NCBI GenBank assembly: GCA_009377395.1 | Contig: WHUB01000005.1 | Location: 1,768 to 65,767, forward strand | Direction of reading: 5' to 3' | DNA: 64,000 nucleotides | Source of the DNA: Actinophytocola sp. | GTDB taxonomy: Bacteria > Actinomycetota > Actinomycetes > Mycobacteriales > Pseudonocardiaceae | Part shown: one piece after another, positions 40,129 through 54,343 of the stretch | How the letters are laid out: each line of letters begins with the position of its first letter | Numbering within the stretch: the first letter of the stretch is position 1 | Translations under genes and position numbers: made by a program | Notes under the pieces: model-generated | The model's database searches: none | What the model saw: the letters and a program-made list of their open reading frames with translations, nothing else | What the model was told of the DNA's origin: nothing

Positions 40129-40971
40129 TCAGCCGGGGTCGGCGCCGGTCGCGGCGGGCCGGTCGGGATCGGCGCTCCACTGCGACCACGACCCCGGGTA
40201 CAGCGCGACAGGCTCTGCTCTGCCCGCCGCTGCCAGCGCGAGCACGACGGACGCGGCGGTGACGCCGGAGCCGCAGTACGCGCCGGCCGGGCGGTCGCCG
40301 GACACGCCGAGGGCGGCGAACCGCTCGGCGAGCCGGTCGGCGGGCAGCCAGCGGCCGTTCTCGCCGAGGTGCGCGGCGAACGGCGCGTTCACCGCGCCGG
40401 GGATGTGGCCCGCTCTCGGGTCGACCGGCTCGGTCTCCCCGGCGTAGCGCGCGGGCGCCCTGGCGTCGAGCAGCACCGCCTCCTGGGCGAGCGCGGCGGC
40501 CGCGTCGGTGTCCAGCACCGGCATCCCGCCCGGCGTGACCTCGATGTCGCCCGGCTTGGGGTCGGGCACCTCGGCGGTGACCGGCCTGCCCTCCTCGGTC
40601 CACGCCGCGAACCCGCCGTCGAGCACGGCCACGTTCCGGTGCCCGGCCCACCGCAGCAGCCACCAGGCGCGCGCCGCGGTCGAGCCGTCCGCGTCGTCGT
40701 AGGCGACGACGAGGCTGTCGCCGCGCACGCCCGCCGCGCGCAGCGTGCGTTCCAGTGCGGCGGGGCCGGGCAGCGGGTGCCTGCCGCCGTCGCCCGGCGG
40801 GCCGGCGAGGTCGTCGTCGATGGAGAGGAACACCGCTCCCGGCAGATGTGAATCGGCGTAGGATTCGATCCCGGGAGGGCCGGTCAGCCGCCAGCGCACG
40901 TCCAGTACCACAGGCGGTTCGGCCGAGGCGAGTAGCGATGCGAGTTCCTGGGTGCCGATCAGCGGATGCAT
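40129..40971 (-). CDS. sseA: Sulfurtransferase with two rhodanese domains (3-mercaptopyruvate type)
   Basis: 280 residues. The inactive N-terminal rhodanese domain runs from about 10 to 125 (VVLDVRWRLTGPPG, YADSHLPGAVFL) and the active C-terminal domain from about 155 to 270, with the nucleophile loop AYCGSGVTA. CGSGVT is the form typical of 3-mercaptopyruvate rather than thiosulfate sulfurtransferases. ATG 40971 is chosen, giving a normal N-terminus (MHPLIGTQEL). The gene is divergent from ideR, 101 bp apart. Confidence 0.9.
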   Translation of the reverse strand: MHPLIGTQELASLLASAEPPVVLDVRWRLTGPPGIESYADSHLPGAVFLSIDDDLAGPPGDGGRHPLPGPAALERTLRAAGVRGDSLVVAYDDADGSTAARAWWLLRWAGHRNVAVLDGGFAAWTEEGRPVTAEVPDPKPGDIEVTPGGMPVLDTDAAAALAQEAVLLDARAPARYAGETEPVDPRAGHIPGAVNAPFAAHLGENGRWLPADRLAERFAALGVSGDRPAGAYCGSGVTAASVVLALAAAGRAEPVALYPGSWSQWSADPDRPAATGADPG

Positions 40972-41072
40972 AATGCCGATTCTCGCGCATCTGTGCTCCA
41001 CCCGGCCGTTGCCGGATGCGAACTTTCCCGCGTCGACGACTACCATGGAGAAGTGACGAAAGGTTTTGTTCC

Positions 41073-41771
41073 GTGAATGAGCTGATCGACACCACGGAGA
41101 TGTATCTGCGCACCATCTTCGAGCTCGAAGAAGAGGGTGTCGTGCCGCTGCGCGCGCGGATCGCGGAGCGGTTGCAGCAGAGCGGGCCGACGGTGAGCCA
41201 GACGGTGGCGCGGATGGAACGCGACAAGCTGGTCACCGTCGCTGGGGATCGTCATCTGGAGCTCACCGACCACGGCCGGGAGCTGGCGGTGGCCGTGATG
41301 CGCAAGCACCGGCTCGCCGAGCGGTTGCTGGTCGACGTCATCGGGCTGGAGTGGGAGCACGTCCACGCCGAGGCGTGCCGCTGGGAACACGTGATGAGCG
41401 AGGCGGTGGAACGCAAGCTCGTCATGCTGCTGGAGAACCCGAAGACGTCGCCGTACGGGAACCCGATCCCCGGGCTCGACAAGCTGGGTGTCGGCGAACC
41501 GGCGCCGCCCGCCGAGTCCGGCTTGGTGCGCCTCGACGAGTTCGCGCGTTCCGGCGGCGGGTCCGCCGAGATCCGGCGGATTGCCGAGCACGTCCAGATC
41601 GACGAGCCGCTGATGGCGCGGCTGCGCACGGTTGGCCTTGTCCCGGGCGGCACCGTGCAGGTGCTCAAGCCGAAGAACGCGAAGGCGTCGGACATCGAGA
41701 TCACCGGCGACGGCAACGCGCTGGAAGTGGACGCGACCGTGCTGCACGCGGTGCTCGCCGTCCCCGCCTGA
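41073..41771 (+). CDS. ideR: Iron-dependent transcriptional repressor (DtxR/IdeR family)
   Basis: 232 residues. The winged-helix domain (1-70) contains LIDTTEMYLRTIFELEEEGVVPLRARIAERLQQSGPTVSQTVARMERDKLV. The metal-binding and dimer domain includes RLLVDVIGLEWEHVHAEACRWEHVMSEAVERKL and NPKTSPYGNPIPG, with the Cys and His ligands of the ancillary and primary sites. A C-terminal SH3-like domain (about 150-230) is present, as in IdeR and DtxR. It represses iron uptake genes when Fe2+ is bound. GTG 41073 with AAAGG upstream is chosen. The neighbourhood with galE is conserved in corynebacteria. Confidence 0.94.
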   Translation: MNELIDTTEMYLRTIFELEEEGVVPLRARIAERLQQSGPTVSQTVARMERDKLVTVAGDRHLELTDHGRELAVAVMRKHRLAERLLVDVIGLEWEHVHAEACRWEHVMSEAVERKLVMLLENPKTSPYGNPIPGLDKLGVGEPAPPAESGLVRLDEFARSGGGSAEIRRIAEHVQIDEPLMARLRTVGLVPGGTVQVLKPKNAKASDIEITGDGNALEVDATVLHAVLAVPA

Positions 41772-41817
41772 CCGTTTCGTTCCCTCTCCCGGGATTCCCG
41801 CTCGGCCGAGCTAACCC

Positions 41818-41835
41818 GCCAGTGGTACCGCTGGC
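41818..41835 (+). repeat. 18-bp near-perfect inverted repeat between ideR and galE
   Basis: GCCAGTGGTACCGCTGGC is palindromic except for one inner pair. It lies 47 bp after the ideR stop and 96 bp before galE. It could be a short terminator or an operator for galE. Confidence 0.45.
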
Positions 41836-41930
41836 AGGTAGCGAAGGGTGAACCTCGCCGTCGCTGCTCGGCACGGTACGGTCTGCCGACACAGGGAGGG
41901 GTCAGAGCTACCGCAGCGAAAGGCACGATC

Positions 41931-42908
41931 GTGATCGACAACGAAGGCACCCGTCAGAAGCTCGTGGTCACCGGCGGGGCGGGCTACATCGGCAGCGTCT
42001 GCACGGCCCGGCTGCTCGAGGCGGGCCACGAGGTGACCGTGGTTGACGACCTGTCGACCGGGCACCGCGACGCCGTGCCCGACGGCGCCCGGTTCATCGA
42101 GGGGGACGCGGCCGAGGTCGCGACGACGCTGTTCGCGGAGGGTTTCGACGGGCTGCTGCACTTCGCGGCGAAGTCGCTGGTCGGCGAGTCGATGCAGGAC
42201 CCGAGCAGCTACTGGCACGGCAACGCGCTCACCTCGCTGCGGCTGCTCGACGCGATGCGGGCGCACGGCATCCCGCGGCTGGTGTTCTCCTCGACGGCGG
42301 CCACCTACGGTGAGCCGGAGCAGAGCCCGATCGCGGAGTCGGCGCCCACTCAGCCGACCAACACCTACGGCGCGACCAAGCTCGCCATCGACCACGCCAT
42401 CACCAGCTACGCGCGCGCCCACGGGCTCGCCGCGGTGAGCCTGCGCTACTTCAACGTGGCCGGCGCGTACGGCCGCTACGGCGAGCGCCACACCACCGAG
42501 ACCCACCTGATTCCGATCGTGCTGCAGGTGGCGACCGGCGACCGCACGCAGGTGCAGATCTACGGCGACGACTACCCGACGCAGGACGGCACTGCGGTGC
42601 GCGACTACATCCACGTGGTCGACCTGGCCGACGCGCATCTGCTCGCGCTGGCCAACGCCACGGCGGGCGAGCACGCGATCTACAACCTCGGCAACGGCAC
42701 CGGGTTCTCGGTGCGGCAGGTCATCGACGCCTGCCGCGAGGTCACCGGGCACCCGATCCCGGCCGTCGTCGCGCAGCGGCGGGCGGGTGATCCGGCGGTG
42801 CTGGTGGCGTCGAGCGACCGGGCCAAGGCAGAGCTCGGCTGGAAGCCGGAGCGGGCAGAGCTGTCCGGGATCGTCGCCGACGCCTGGGAGTTCGCCCAGC
42901 GCGGCTGA
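41931..42908 (+). CDS. galE: UDP-glucose 4-epimerase
   Basis: 325 residues, extended short-chain dehydrogenase fold. [23 protein letters not shown] is the NAD-binding loop and [14 protein letters not shown] the catalytic Tyr-X3-Lys, with [11 protein letters not shown] supplying the Ser/Thr. [18 protein letters not shown] and [15 protein letters not shown] are the substrate-domain blocks. It interconverts UDP-glucose and UDP-galactose for cell-envelope polysaccharide. GTG 41931 is the start. It converges with the DUF4192 gene. Confidence 0.95.
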   Translation: MIDNEGTRQKLVVTGGAGYIGSVCTARLLEAGHEVTVVDDLSTGHRDAVPDGARFIEGDAAEVATTLFAEGFDGLLHFAAKSLVGESMQDPSSYWHGNALTSLRLLDAMRAHGIPRLVFSSTAATYGEPEQSPIAESAPTQPTNTYGATKLAIDHAITSYARAHGLAAVSLRYFNVAGAYGRYGERHTTETHLIPIVLQVATGDRTQVQIYGDDYPTQDGTAVRDYIHVVDLADAHLLALANATAGEHAIYNLGNGTGFSVRQVIDACREVTGHPIPAVVAQRRAGDPAVLVASSDRAKAELGWKPERAELSGIVADAWEFAQRG

Positions 42909-42914
42909 CGCACG

Positions 42915-43967
42915 CTAGGCCGATGCGTCCAGGTCGTCCTCTCCCGCGCACAGTCCGATCGTGTCGTGCCCGGCGAGCTGGTGCAGCCGACTGGGCGGGA
43001 TGCCGTGCCGCAGCGCCTGGTCGAGCAGCCCGGCGAGCAGGTGGTCCGGGTCGGCGTCGAGCGCCGTGCTGAGCGCGATCGAGGCCAGCGCGCCGTCCCC
43101 TCGCATGTAGGCCGCGTACGCGGCGAGGCTGGCGGGGATGGCGCGTTCCGGCGCGGGCAGCGCGCGGGTCAGAGCCTGCCACAATGCCGCCGCCGCGCCG
43201 GCCCGCTCGGAGTCGGGCGGTAGCGCGGTCGCCAGGCAGGCGTCGCGCACCTCCACATCGGACAGTGCGATGGCCAGCGTGGCGATCTGGGTGTCGGTGA
43301 GCGTCACGCCGTCGCGACGGGCGGCGCAGAGCCCGTATCGCACGATCGCGACGCGGCACGGCAGCGGCCACGTCCCGGTGCCCGCAGCGCGGCGCGCCTC
43401 GATCAGCTCGGCACGTCGCGCCACCCGTGGTTCGCTGTCCGGCGCGAGCAGCGCGACCAGCTCGGATCTGCTGGCGTAGGTGACGTATCCCTTGCTGGCC
43501 ATCACGGCCGCGAGCACGCTGCTGCCCGGGTCGGACATCCGGCCGGTGCGGCCGGGGTCGTCGTAGCAGCGGTACCTGGCGTCTGCGGCCAGTTCGGGCA
43601 CCCAGTACGCCGCGACGTCGGTGACGCCGTGCGCGGCGAGCTCGCGGCGCACGGCGACCACCAGTGGCTCGTGCGGCGGCGCGACGTCGTCGTCGGCGCC
43701 GCCGATGACGATGATGAGGGCAGCGGACGGGTCGTCCTCCGCCAGTGTCGCGATCATGTCGGCCGCGACGGCGTCGACCAGGTGATCCGGCGGCAGGTCG
43801 CCGCGCAGCGTACGGCCGAGCGGCTTGCCGTGCTCGGTGCCGGTGAGCAGCACGATGGAGTCGCTCGGGTGGAAGCCGAGCAGGTGCGGGATGGCCGCGA
43901 GCGTGTCGCCGATGCCGCGCAGTGTGACGGCCGGAGTGCGGTCGTTGTCTCGATGAGTCATGACCAT
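42915..43967 (-). CDS. DUF4192 domain protein
   Basis: 350 residues. The conserved opening LRGIGDTLAAIPHLLGFHPSDSIVLLTG is the DUF4192 signature, and the C-terminal half carries repeated helical segments (ALPAPERAIPASLAAYAAYMRGDGALASIALSTAL). The family is common in actinobacteria, often beside sigB-ideR genes, but has no known function. No membrane segment or signal peptide is seen, so it is presumed cytoplasmic. GTG/ATG choice at 43967 versus two codons later (MTHRD) is open. Confidence 0.85.
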   Translation of the reverse strand: MVMTHRDNDRTPAVTLRGIGDTLAAIPHLLGFHPSDSIVLLTGTEHGKPLGRTLRGDLPPDHLVDAVAADMIATLAEDDPSAALIIVIGGADDDVAPPHEPLVVAVRRELAAHGVTDVAAYWVPELAADARYRCYDDPGRTGRMSDPGSSVLAAVMASKGYVTYASRSELVALLAPDSEPRVARRAELIEARRAAGTGTWPLPCRVAIVRYGLCAARRDGVTLTDTQIATLAIALSDVEVRDACLATALPPDSERAGAAAALWQALTRALPAPERAIPASLAAYAAYMRGDGALASIALSTALDADPDHLLAGLLDQALRHGIPPSRLHQLAGHDTIGLCAGEDDLDASA

Positions 43968-44060
43968 CAGCGTGCCGCCCTGGACGGCCGCGCACGACGG
44001 TCCGGCGAGCGCTGGCGAACGCTGTGGACAGCCGCTCGATGCGGATAAGCAGGGGCGGGT

Positions 44061-44489
44061 TCAGCCCTGGACGATGTACGCCTGTAGTTGCTCCTGGGCG
44101 TGTTCGAGCTCGTCCATCCGGCTCTTCACGACGTCACCGATGCTGACGATCCCGGCGAGCCGCCCGTTGGACACCACGGGGACGTGCCGGATCCTGCGCT
44201 CCGTCATCAGCACGGTGAGATGGTCGACGGTCTCGTCAGGGGTACAGGTTGCGACGGCAGTGGTCATGATCTCCGAGACCGGCGCCCGTAATGCCGCCGA
44301 GCCGCGTTCGTGAAGACGGCGGACGATGTCTCGCTCGGACACGATGCCGGCGATGCCGTCGTCCGCCAGCACGACCATGGCACCGATGTTGTTCTCGGAC
44401 AGCTCGGCAAGCAGTTCCGACACGATGGCCGTGGGGGAAATCGTCGCTACCTCGGTACCTTTGCTACGCAGTACATCGGCGATCCGCAT
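44061..44489 (-). CDS. Two-CBS-domain protein
   Basis: 142 residues made of two CBS motifs: first RIADVLRSKGTEVATISPTAIVSELLAELSENNIGAMVVL with DDGIAGIVSERDIVRRL, then VSEIMTTAVATCTPDETVDHLTVLMTERRIRHVPVVSNGRLAGIVSIGDVVK. Stand-alone CBS pairs bind adenine nucleotides and act as energy sensors or regulators; the partner is not known. The 177-bp gap to the nrdJ stop contains the nrdJ terminator. Confidence 0.9.
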   Translation of the reverse strand: MRIADVLRSKGTEVATISPTAIVSELLAELSENNIGAMVVLADDGIAGIVSERDIVRRLHERGSAALRAPVSEIMTTAVATCTPDETVDHLTVLMTERRIRHVPVVSNGRLAGIVSIGDVVKSRMDELEHAQEQLQAYIVQG

Positions 44490-44607
44490 CGAACACCTTC
44501 CCGCTATGACGTGATCCGGTTCACAGCAGGTTAACCCGGATTCGACCGATCGCGGAAGCCACCGGAAGCGTCACATGACTGTATGCGCGACCCTTTCCCC
44601 AGGTCAG

Positions 44608-44642
44608 GGCCGGGGCGTCTGGCGTAGTGGCACCCCGGCCCC
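44608..44642 (-). terminator. Hairpin terminator after nrdJ
   Basis: GGGCCGGGG and CCCCGGCCC form a perfect 9-bp stem about 25 bp past the nrdJ stop on the minus strand. The loop is 17 bases. No T-run is present. Confidence 0.6.
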
Positions 44643-44666
44643 TCCCGGTGGTCGGCGCAGCTGCGG

Positions 44667-48566
<3,900 letters not shown>

Positions 48567-48620
48567 GCCATCTCCCTCACTGCGACGTGCATGGACCGCA
48601 CGCCGTTCGCTGCCTGACTG

Positions 48621-49112
48621 TCATGCTCCTTCGGCGCCGCTGCCCGCCGCTGGGTTCTCCTCCCCGGCCGTCGCCGCACGAAGGCCGGCGATCTCCTTCT
48701 CGAAGTCCTCGATCGACGTGAAGGCCCGGTAGACACTCGCGAACCGCAGGTACGCAACCCCGTCCAGCTCCCGCAACGGGCCGAGGATCGCGAGCCCGAC
48801 CTCGTGGCTCGGGATCTCGGCCAGCCCCGCCGACCGGATCGACTCCTCGACGCGGTGCGCGAGCTGCTGCAGATCGTCGTCGTTGACCGGACGCCCCTGG
48901 CAGGCACGCCGCACTCCCCCGACGACCTTCTCCCTGCTGAACTGCTCGGTGACACCGGAGCGCTTCACGACGGCGAGCACCATCGTCTCCGATGTCGTGA
49001 ACCGCCGCCCACAGCCCGAGCAGGATCTGCGCCTCCTGATCGCCTGCCCGTCCTCGACCTCCCGGGAGTCGACGACCCGGGAGTCCGCGTTGCGACAGAA
49101 CGGACACCGCAT
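48621..49112 (-). CDS. nrdR: Transcriptional repressor NrdR
   Basis: 163 residues. The zinc ribbon is [42 protein letters not shown] (two Cys pairs). The ATP-cone domain starts at [26 protein letters not shown] and runs to [18 protein letters not shown]. NrdR binds dATP/ATP and represses ribonucleotide reductase genes. ATG 49112 is chosen over GTG 49121. It lies directly upstream of nrdJ on the same strand, as in Streptomyces, and likely controls its own transcript. Confidence 0.97.
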   Translation of the reverse strand: MRCPFCRNADSRVVDSREVEDGQAIRRRRSCSGCGRRFTTSETMVLAVVKRSGVTEQFSREKVVGGVRRACQGRPVNDDDLQQLAHRVEESIRSAGLAEIPSHEVGLAILGPLRELDGVAYLRFASVYRAFTSIEDFEKEIAGLRAATAGEENPAAGSGAEGA

Positions 49113-49179
49113 GCGAGTCACCTACCTCTTCCCGGGCGCCACCACGGAGCACCACGCACACCTGGCGCTGGTGATCGAT

Positions 49180-49253
49180 TTGTGGATCCCCCGTGGACCA
49201 CCGTCGTCGCCCTGTGGACAACCTACGTCGATTCTAACCCAACTTGTGGAACA
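49180..49253 (-). promoter_or_regulatory. DnaA-box cluster upstream of nrdR-nrdJ
   Basis: On the minus strand TTGTCCACA (49213-49221) is a perfect actinobacterial DnaA box. TGTTCCACA (49245-49253) and GGATCCACA (49181-49189) match at seven of nine positions each. All lie 68-141 bp before the nrdR ATG. Confidence 0.55.
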
Positions 49254-49284
49254 ACTACACCCATGTAACTACTACATGTTGGGG
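49236..49284 (-). promoter_or_regulatory. Pair of NrdR-box-like palindromes upstream of nrdR
   Basis: On the minus strand CCCCAACATGTAGTAG (49269-49284) and TTCCACAAGTTGGGTT (49236-49251) resemble the 16-bp NrdR box. Their starts are 33 bp apart, about three helical turns, as in known NrdR targets. The match to consensus is imperfect. Confidence 0.5.
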
Positions 49285-49380
49285 TCGACCCTAGATCGCC
49301 TCAGCATGATCCGCAACGACCCGAGGGGGTGAAACCCGTCGCATGATCGACTTCACGACTCGGCCACCGCCCAGCCTCGC

Positions 49381-49911
49381 TCATTTGCCCGCGGTCGGCA
49401 CGCTGAGCACGTCGCCGGCGGACACCTGACCCGCGGTGATGTCGTTGAGCGTCTCTATTCGAGTGACAACCGCCGCCGCATCGGCCCCGGGCGCATACCG
49501 CTCGGCCAACTGCCACAACGACTCCCCCGGCGCGACCGCCACCACGGTCGTCGACTTCGGCACGGCGGGCGCCATACCTTCCGCGAGCCCGCCGACGGTC
49601 GACCCGAACCCGACGATCACCGCGAAGACGGCCACCGCGACTGCCAGCGGCCAACGCCAGCCGTCCGCGGGCCGCCGCGACACGGTACACGCCGTCACGA
49701 CGGGACGGGTCGCGCCGGGCAGCCCCCGTGCTCCGCCGCCCGGCCGCTGCCGGCCGGGCACCCGGCCACGGCGCGGTGTCGGCGCGGTGTCGAACGCCGG
49801 GACGACCGCCCTACGCGCCGTCGCCGTCCCGGTGACAGCGGCGGCTCCCGTGGTCACGCCCCTGGCACGCGAGCCGTATCCGCCCGCACGGCCTTCGCTG
49901 AGAACCGGCAT
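49381..49911 (-). CDS. LysM-domain membrane protein, SOS-linked division suppressor (Rv2719c/ChiZ-like)
   Basis: 176 residues. A basic, Gly/Arg-rich cytoplasmic tail (1-85) is followed by one membrane segment ([23 protein letters not shown]) and an extracytoplasmic LysM domain ([50 protein letters not shown]). Size, topology and position divergent from lexA match M. tuberculosis Rv2719c, corynebacterial DivS and the Bacillus YneA class of SOS division inhibitors. A LexA box ends 15 bp before its start. Whether it cleaves peptidoglycan cannot be read. Confidence 0.85.
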   Translation of the reverse strand: MPVLSEGRAGGYGSRARGVTTGAAAVTGTATARRAVVPAFDTAPTPRRGRVPGRQRPGGGARGLPGATRPVVTACTVSRRPADGWRWPLAVAVAVFAVIVGFGSTVGGLAEGMAPAVPKSTTVVAVAPGESLWQLAERYAPGADAAAVVTRIETLNDITAGQVSAGDVLSVPTAGK

Positions 49912-49926
49912 CTGACCCTCCTGACA

Positions 49927-49942
49927 TCGAACACGAGTTCTA
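49927..49942 (-). promoter_or_regulatory. LexA (SOS) box before the LysM gene
   Basis: TCGAACACGAGTTCTA fits TCGAAC-N4-GTTCGA with one half-site difference. It begins 15 bp upstream of the LysM ATG, overlapping its likely promoter. Confidence 0.75.
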
Positions 49943-50064
49943 TCGAACGTCTGAGCGAAGGTGTACCACGCGGCACCGACAAAATCGAGTGCGAGCCGCT
50001 ACCGCGAGGTCGCCGGGGCCGTCACCCGGGCGGCTGGACCGGCCGAAATCACCCGGCGTGTCGA

Positions 50065-50080
50065 TCGAACAATTGTTTGA
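50065..50080 (+). promoter_or_regulatory. LexA (SOS) box before lexA
   Basis: TCGAACAATTGTTTGA is nearly a perfect SOS box (one difference from TCGAAC-N4-GTTCGA). It ends 75 bp before the lexA GTG, consistent with autoregulation. The remaining 49912-50154 stretch holds only the two divergent promoters. Confidence 0.85.
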
Positions 50081-50154
50081 AGTCATGGGCGTGTCGCGCT
50101 ACGGTCGGTAAGCAGCGGGAAACGACCGGGCACGACAACTGGGAGGAAGCAGGC

Positions 50155-50901
50155 GTGGCTGACACGAAGAAGCCCAAGGCGCACGCGGGCGGCAAGGACT
50201 CGTCCGAGCACCCCGCAGGGGACAACGTCCACCCCTTCCCCGAGAAGGCGGATCTCGAGGACCTGACGGTACGCCAGGGCCAGATCCTCGAGGTCATTCG
50301 ATCCTGGGTGAGCAGGCTGGGATATCCGCCGAGCGTGCGCGAGATCGGCGACGCCGTCGGGCTCGCGTCCACGTCCTCGGTCCAGCACCAGCTGCTGGCG
50401 CTGCAACGCAAGGGCTACCTCCGCCGCGACCCGAACCGGCCACGGGCGGTCGGCGTCATCCCCGCCGAGGTCGACCCGGCCACGCTGCGCGGACCCGACG
50501 AGGAAGAGGACCAGGCGTCGCGGCCGTCCCCGACCTACGTGCCGCTCGTCGGGCGCATCGCCGCCGGTGGGCCAGTGCTCGCCGAGCAGGCGATCGAGGA
50601 CATCTTCCCGCTGCCCAAGGACCTGGTCGGCGACGGTGAGCTGTTCCTGCTCAGCGTCACGGGTGACTCGATGATCGACGCGGCGATCGCCGACGGCGAC
50701 TGGGTGGTGGTACGCCAGCAACCCACCGCGGACAACGGCGAGATCGTCGCCGCGATGATCGAGGGCGAAGCCACCGTCAAGACGTTCAAACGCACCGACG
50801 ACCGCGTGCTGCTGCTGCCGCAGAACGACGCCTACGAGCCAATCCCGGGCGAGGACGCCACCATCCTCGGCAAGGTCGTCGCGGTGCTCCGGCGGCTCTG
50901 A
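50155..50901 (+). CDS. lexA: SOS response repressor LexA
   Basis: 248 residues. The N-terminal winged helix is [47 protein letters not shown]. The self-cleavage Ala-Gly bond is in [13 protein letters not shown], the catalytic Ser in [12 protein letters not shown] and the general-base Lys in [10 protein letters not shown]. It represses DNA-damage genes until RecA filaments trigger cleavage. GTG 50155 with GGGAGGAAG upstream is chosen, leaving an acidic or basic N-terminal extension of about 40 residues typical of actinobacteria. Confidence 0.97.
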   Translation: MADTKKPKAHAGGKDSSEHPAGDNVHPFPEKADLEDLTVRQGQILEVIRSWVSRLGYPPSVREIGDAVGLASTSSVQHQLLALQRKGYLRRDPNRPRAVGVIPAEVDPATLRGPDEEEDQASRPSPTYVPLVGRIAAGGPVLAEQAIEDIFPLPKDLVGDGELFLLSVTGDSMIDAAIADGDWVVVRQQPTADNGEIVAAMIEGEATVKTFKRTDDRVLLLPQNDAYEPIPGEDATILGKVVAVLRRL

Positions 50902-50914
50902 CCGCTCTGGTCTC

Positions 50915-51947
50915 TTAAGACCGCCTGCGGTACCAGGTCACGCCCGCGTACAGCACGACCACGACGCTCACGGTCACGACGAAGCCGGGAAGCGGCGGCA
51001 TCCCGGCCTTGTCCGCCGCGGTCGGCTCGCTTGCCGTCGCCGAGTCTTGCTCGCCCGCCCGCTGCTCGCGCTCCCGTTTCTCGGCGGCCTGCTCCTGCAC
51101 GGCCTGCGCCATGGCTACCGCGCCGGACACCGAACGGATCGGCTGTCCGCTGCCCTCGCCACCGGACAGCAGCGAGCCGTCCGGGGCCAGCGCGACCGCC
51201 TCGCCCTGTCGCTCGTGCGGCAGCGGGATCCGCACCGGCTGCCGCGACAGGGCGGCCACGATGTCGCCGTCGGGCGCGGGATACAGGTACGCGTCGGTGT
51301 AAGTGCGCAGCGCGACGACCGAACCGTCCGCGCTCACCGCGCCGCCGGTGACCAGCGCCGCGCTCGCGGCGCCTGCGGGGCCGCCGTTGGTCGAGCTGGC
51401 CAGGACGGTGACCTCCGCGACCTTGGTCAGCGGGGTCGGGCCGGGGCTGCGCAGCGGACCGGTCGGCCGGTACACGCCCGCGGTGCCGAGCACGTTCTTG
51501 GTGACGATGTACGGCACCTCGGACGGGCCGAGCAGCAGCGCCTCGGCGTCGTGCCTGCCGTCGGGGTAGGTCAGCCGGTACAGCCGGGCGGTGCCGTCCG
51601 GGCGCAGCGTGTGCACCGCCACCGTGTCGCGCTGCAGGCTGTTGTCGCCGGTGTCGCCGAGCCAGAGCGTCCTGTCGTTGGCGATGGCAAGGTCTTCGAC
51701 GTCGTACGGGTCGATGGCGCCGGTGATGACCTTGCGCAGCGCGCACGAGCGGTCGAGCACGAACACCTTCAGCCTGGCGCCGCCGTCGTTGACTGCGTAG
51801 ATGTTCGTGCCGTCGGCAGCGAGCCCGGACAGCTCCGTCAGCCTGGGGTCGTCGACCGTGCACACCGGCTTCGGTTTCCCGGCCGCCAGCGCGGTCCCGG
51901 GCAGCAGGAACAGGGCGATCAGCGCCGCCACCAGGCAGGCGCGCGAC

Positions 51948-51964
<17 letters not shown>
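50915..51964 (-). CDS. Secreted beta-propeller-like protein with C-terminal membrane anchor, function unknown
   Basis: 349 residues. A signal peptide (RACLVAALIALFLLPGTALAAG) is followed by repeated short blades (ELSGLAADGTNIYAVNDGGARLKVF, VEDLAIANDRTLWLGDTGDN, GRHDAEALLLGPSEVPYIVTK, GEAVALAPDGSLLSGGE). A Glu/Gln-rich linker and one membrane segment (FVVTVSVVVVLYAGVTWY) with RRRS end the chain. The layout is a sortase-free, membrane-anchored extracytoplasmic sensor or binding protein; no ligand is evident. Its start overlaps the hflX stop by 17 bases, so the two are cotranscribed. Confidence 0.78.
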
Positions 51965-53408
<1,444 letters not shown>

Positions 53409-53498
53409 CTTGACCCCATCGTCCCACGACGGCACGCACCGCGGCGAGTGAATTGGTCCAGCGACACGCGGCGACCGGCGGGAGCTGCCCAGTGATCG

Positions 53499-54338
53499 CT
53501 ACGCAGGGTCAACCCACCACGCCTCGTCGAGGGCACCTTCCGCGAGAATCACCGCGGGGCCGGTGAGCGTCGCCCCGTCGGCCTGGACACGCACCGTGAC
53601 CTCGCCGCCGGGAATCCACACGATCCGGGAGCCCGTGTCCTCGCTGGCGGCATAGAGGTCGGCGGCGGCCGCCGCGACGGTCCCGGTGCCGCAGGAGCGG
53701 GTCTCGCCGACGCCGCGCTCGATGACCCGCATCCGCAGCACGTCGTCGCCGAGCCGGTTGACGAACTCGACGTTGCCGCCGCGCGGGAAGTCGGCCGGGT
53801 CGAGTTCCGGCCGGTCGCGCAGGTCGAGCCCGGTCACGTCCTCGTCGAGAACGGTGACCAGGTGCGGGTTGCCGACGTCGACGGTGATGCCGTCGTAGCG
53901 CCTGCCGGACAGTATCGCCGCCGAGCGGCCGGTGACGGTGGCCTTGCCCATGGCGACGGTGACGCTGCGGTCGTCGTGCACCGTGACCGCCCGGTCGCCT
54001 GCCCTGCTGCCGACGACGAACTCGCTCGTCTCGACCAGACCGGCCTCGACCAGGTACCTGGCGAACACTCGCACCCCGTTGCCGCACATCTCGGCGATCG
54101 ACCCGTCGGCGTTGCGGTAGTCCATGAACCACTCGCTCGCCGACCCGGCCGTGCCGGGCACATCGGCGGGCAAGGCGGCCGTGCGCACCACGCGCAGCAC
54201 GCCGTCGGCGCCGAGGCCGCGCTGCCGGTCGCACAGCGCCAGCACCCGGTCCTCGGTCAGCGCGAGCGCCGCGTCGGGGTCGGGCAGCAGCACGAAGTCG
54301 TTCTGCGTGCCGTGCCCCTTCAGGAAGGTGATGCCCAC
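53499..54338 (-). CDS. dapF: Diaminopimelate epimerase
   Basis: 279 residues. The two catalytic cysteines are in MCGNGVRVFARYL and RSCGTGTVAAAA, with FLKGHGTQNDFVLLPD at the start and DVGNPHLVTVLDEDV in the second half. It converts LL- to meso-diaminopimelate, used for lysine and by MurE in this same window. The gene lies 6 bp after the miaA start side, consistent with the conserved dapF-miaA pair. Confidence 0.97.
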   Translation of the reverse strand: MGITFLKGHGTQNDFVLLPDPDAALALTEDRVLALCDRQRGLGADGVLRVVRTAALPADVPGTAGSASEWFMDYRNADGSIAEMCGNGVRVFARYLVEAGLVETSEFVVGSRAGDRAVTVHDDRSVTVAMGKATVTGRSAAILSGRRYDGITVDVGNPHLVTVLDEDVTGLDLRDRPELDPADFPRGGNVEFVNRLGDDVLRMRVIERGVGETRSCGTGTVAAAAADLYAASEDTGSRIVWIPGGEVTVRVQADGATLTGPAVILAEGALDEAWWVDPA

Positions 54339-54343
54339 ATGGT

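Noticed and set aside
48567-48620. Possible cobalamin riboswitch before nrdJ
   Set aside because: Only 54 bp separate nrdR and nrdJ, and no B12-box-like sequence is seen there or in the nrdR upstream region.
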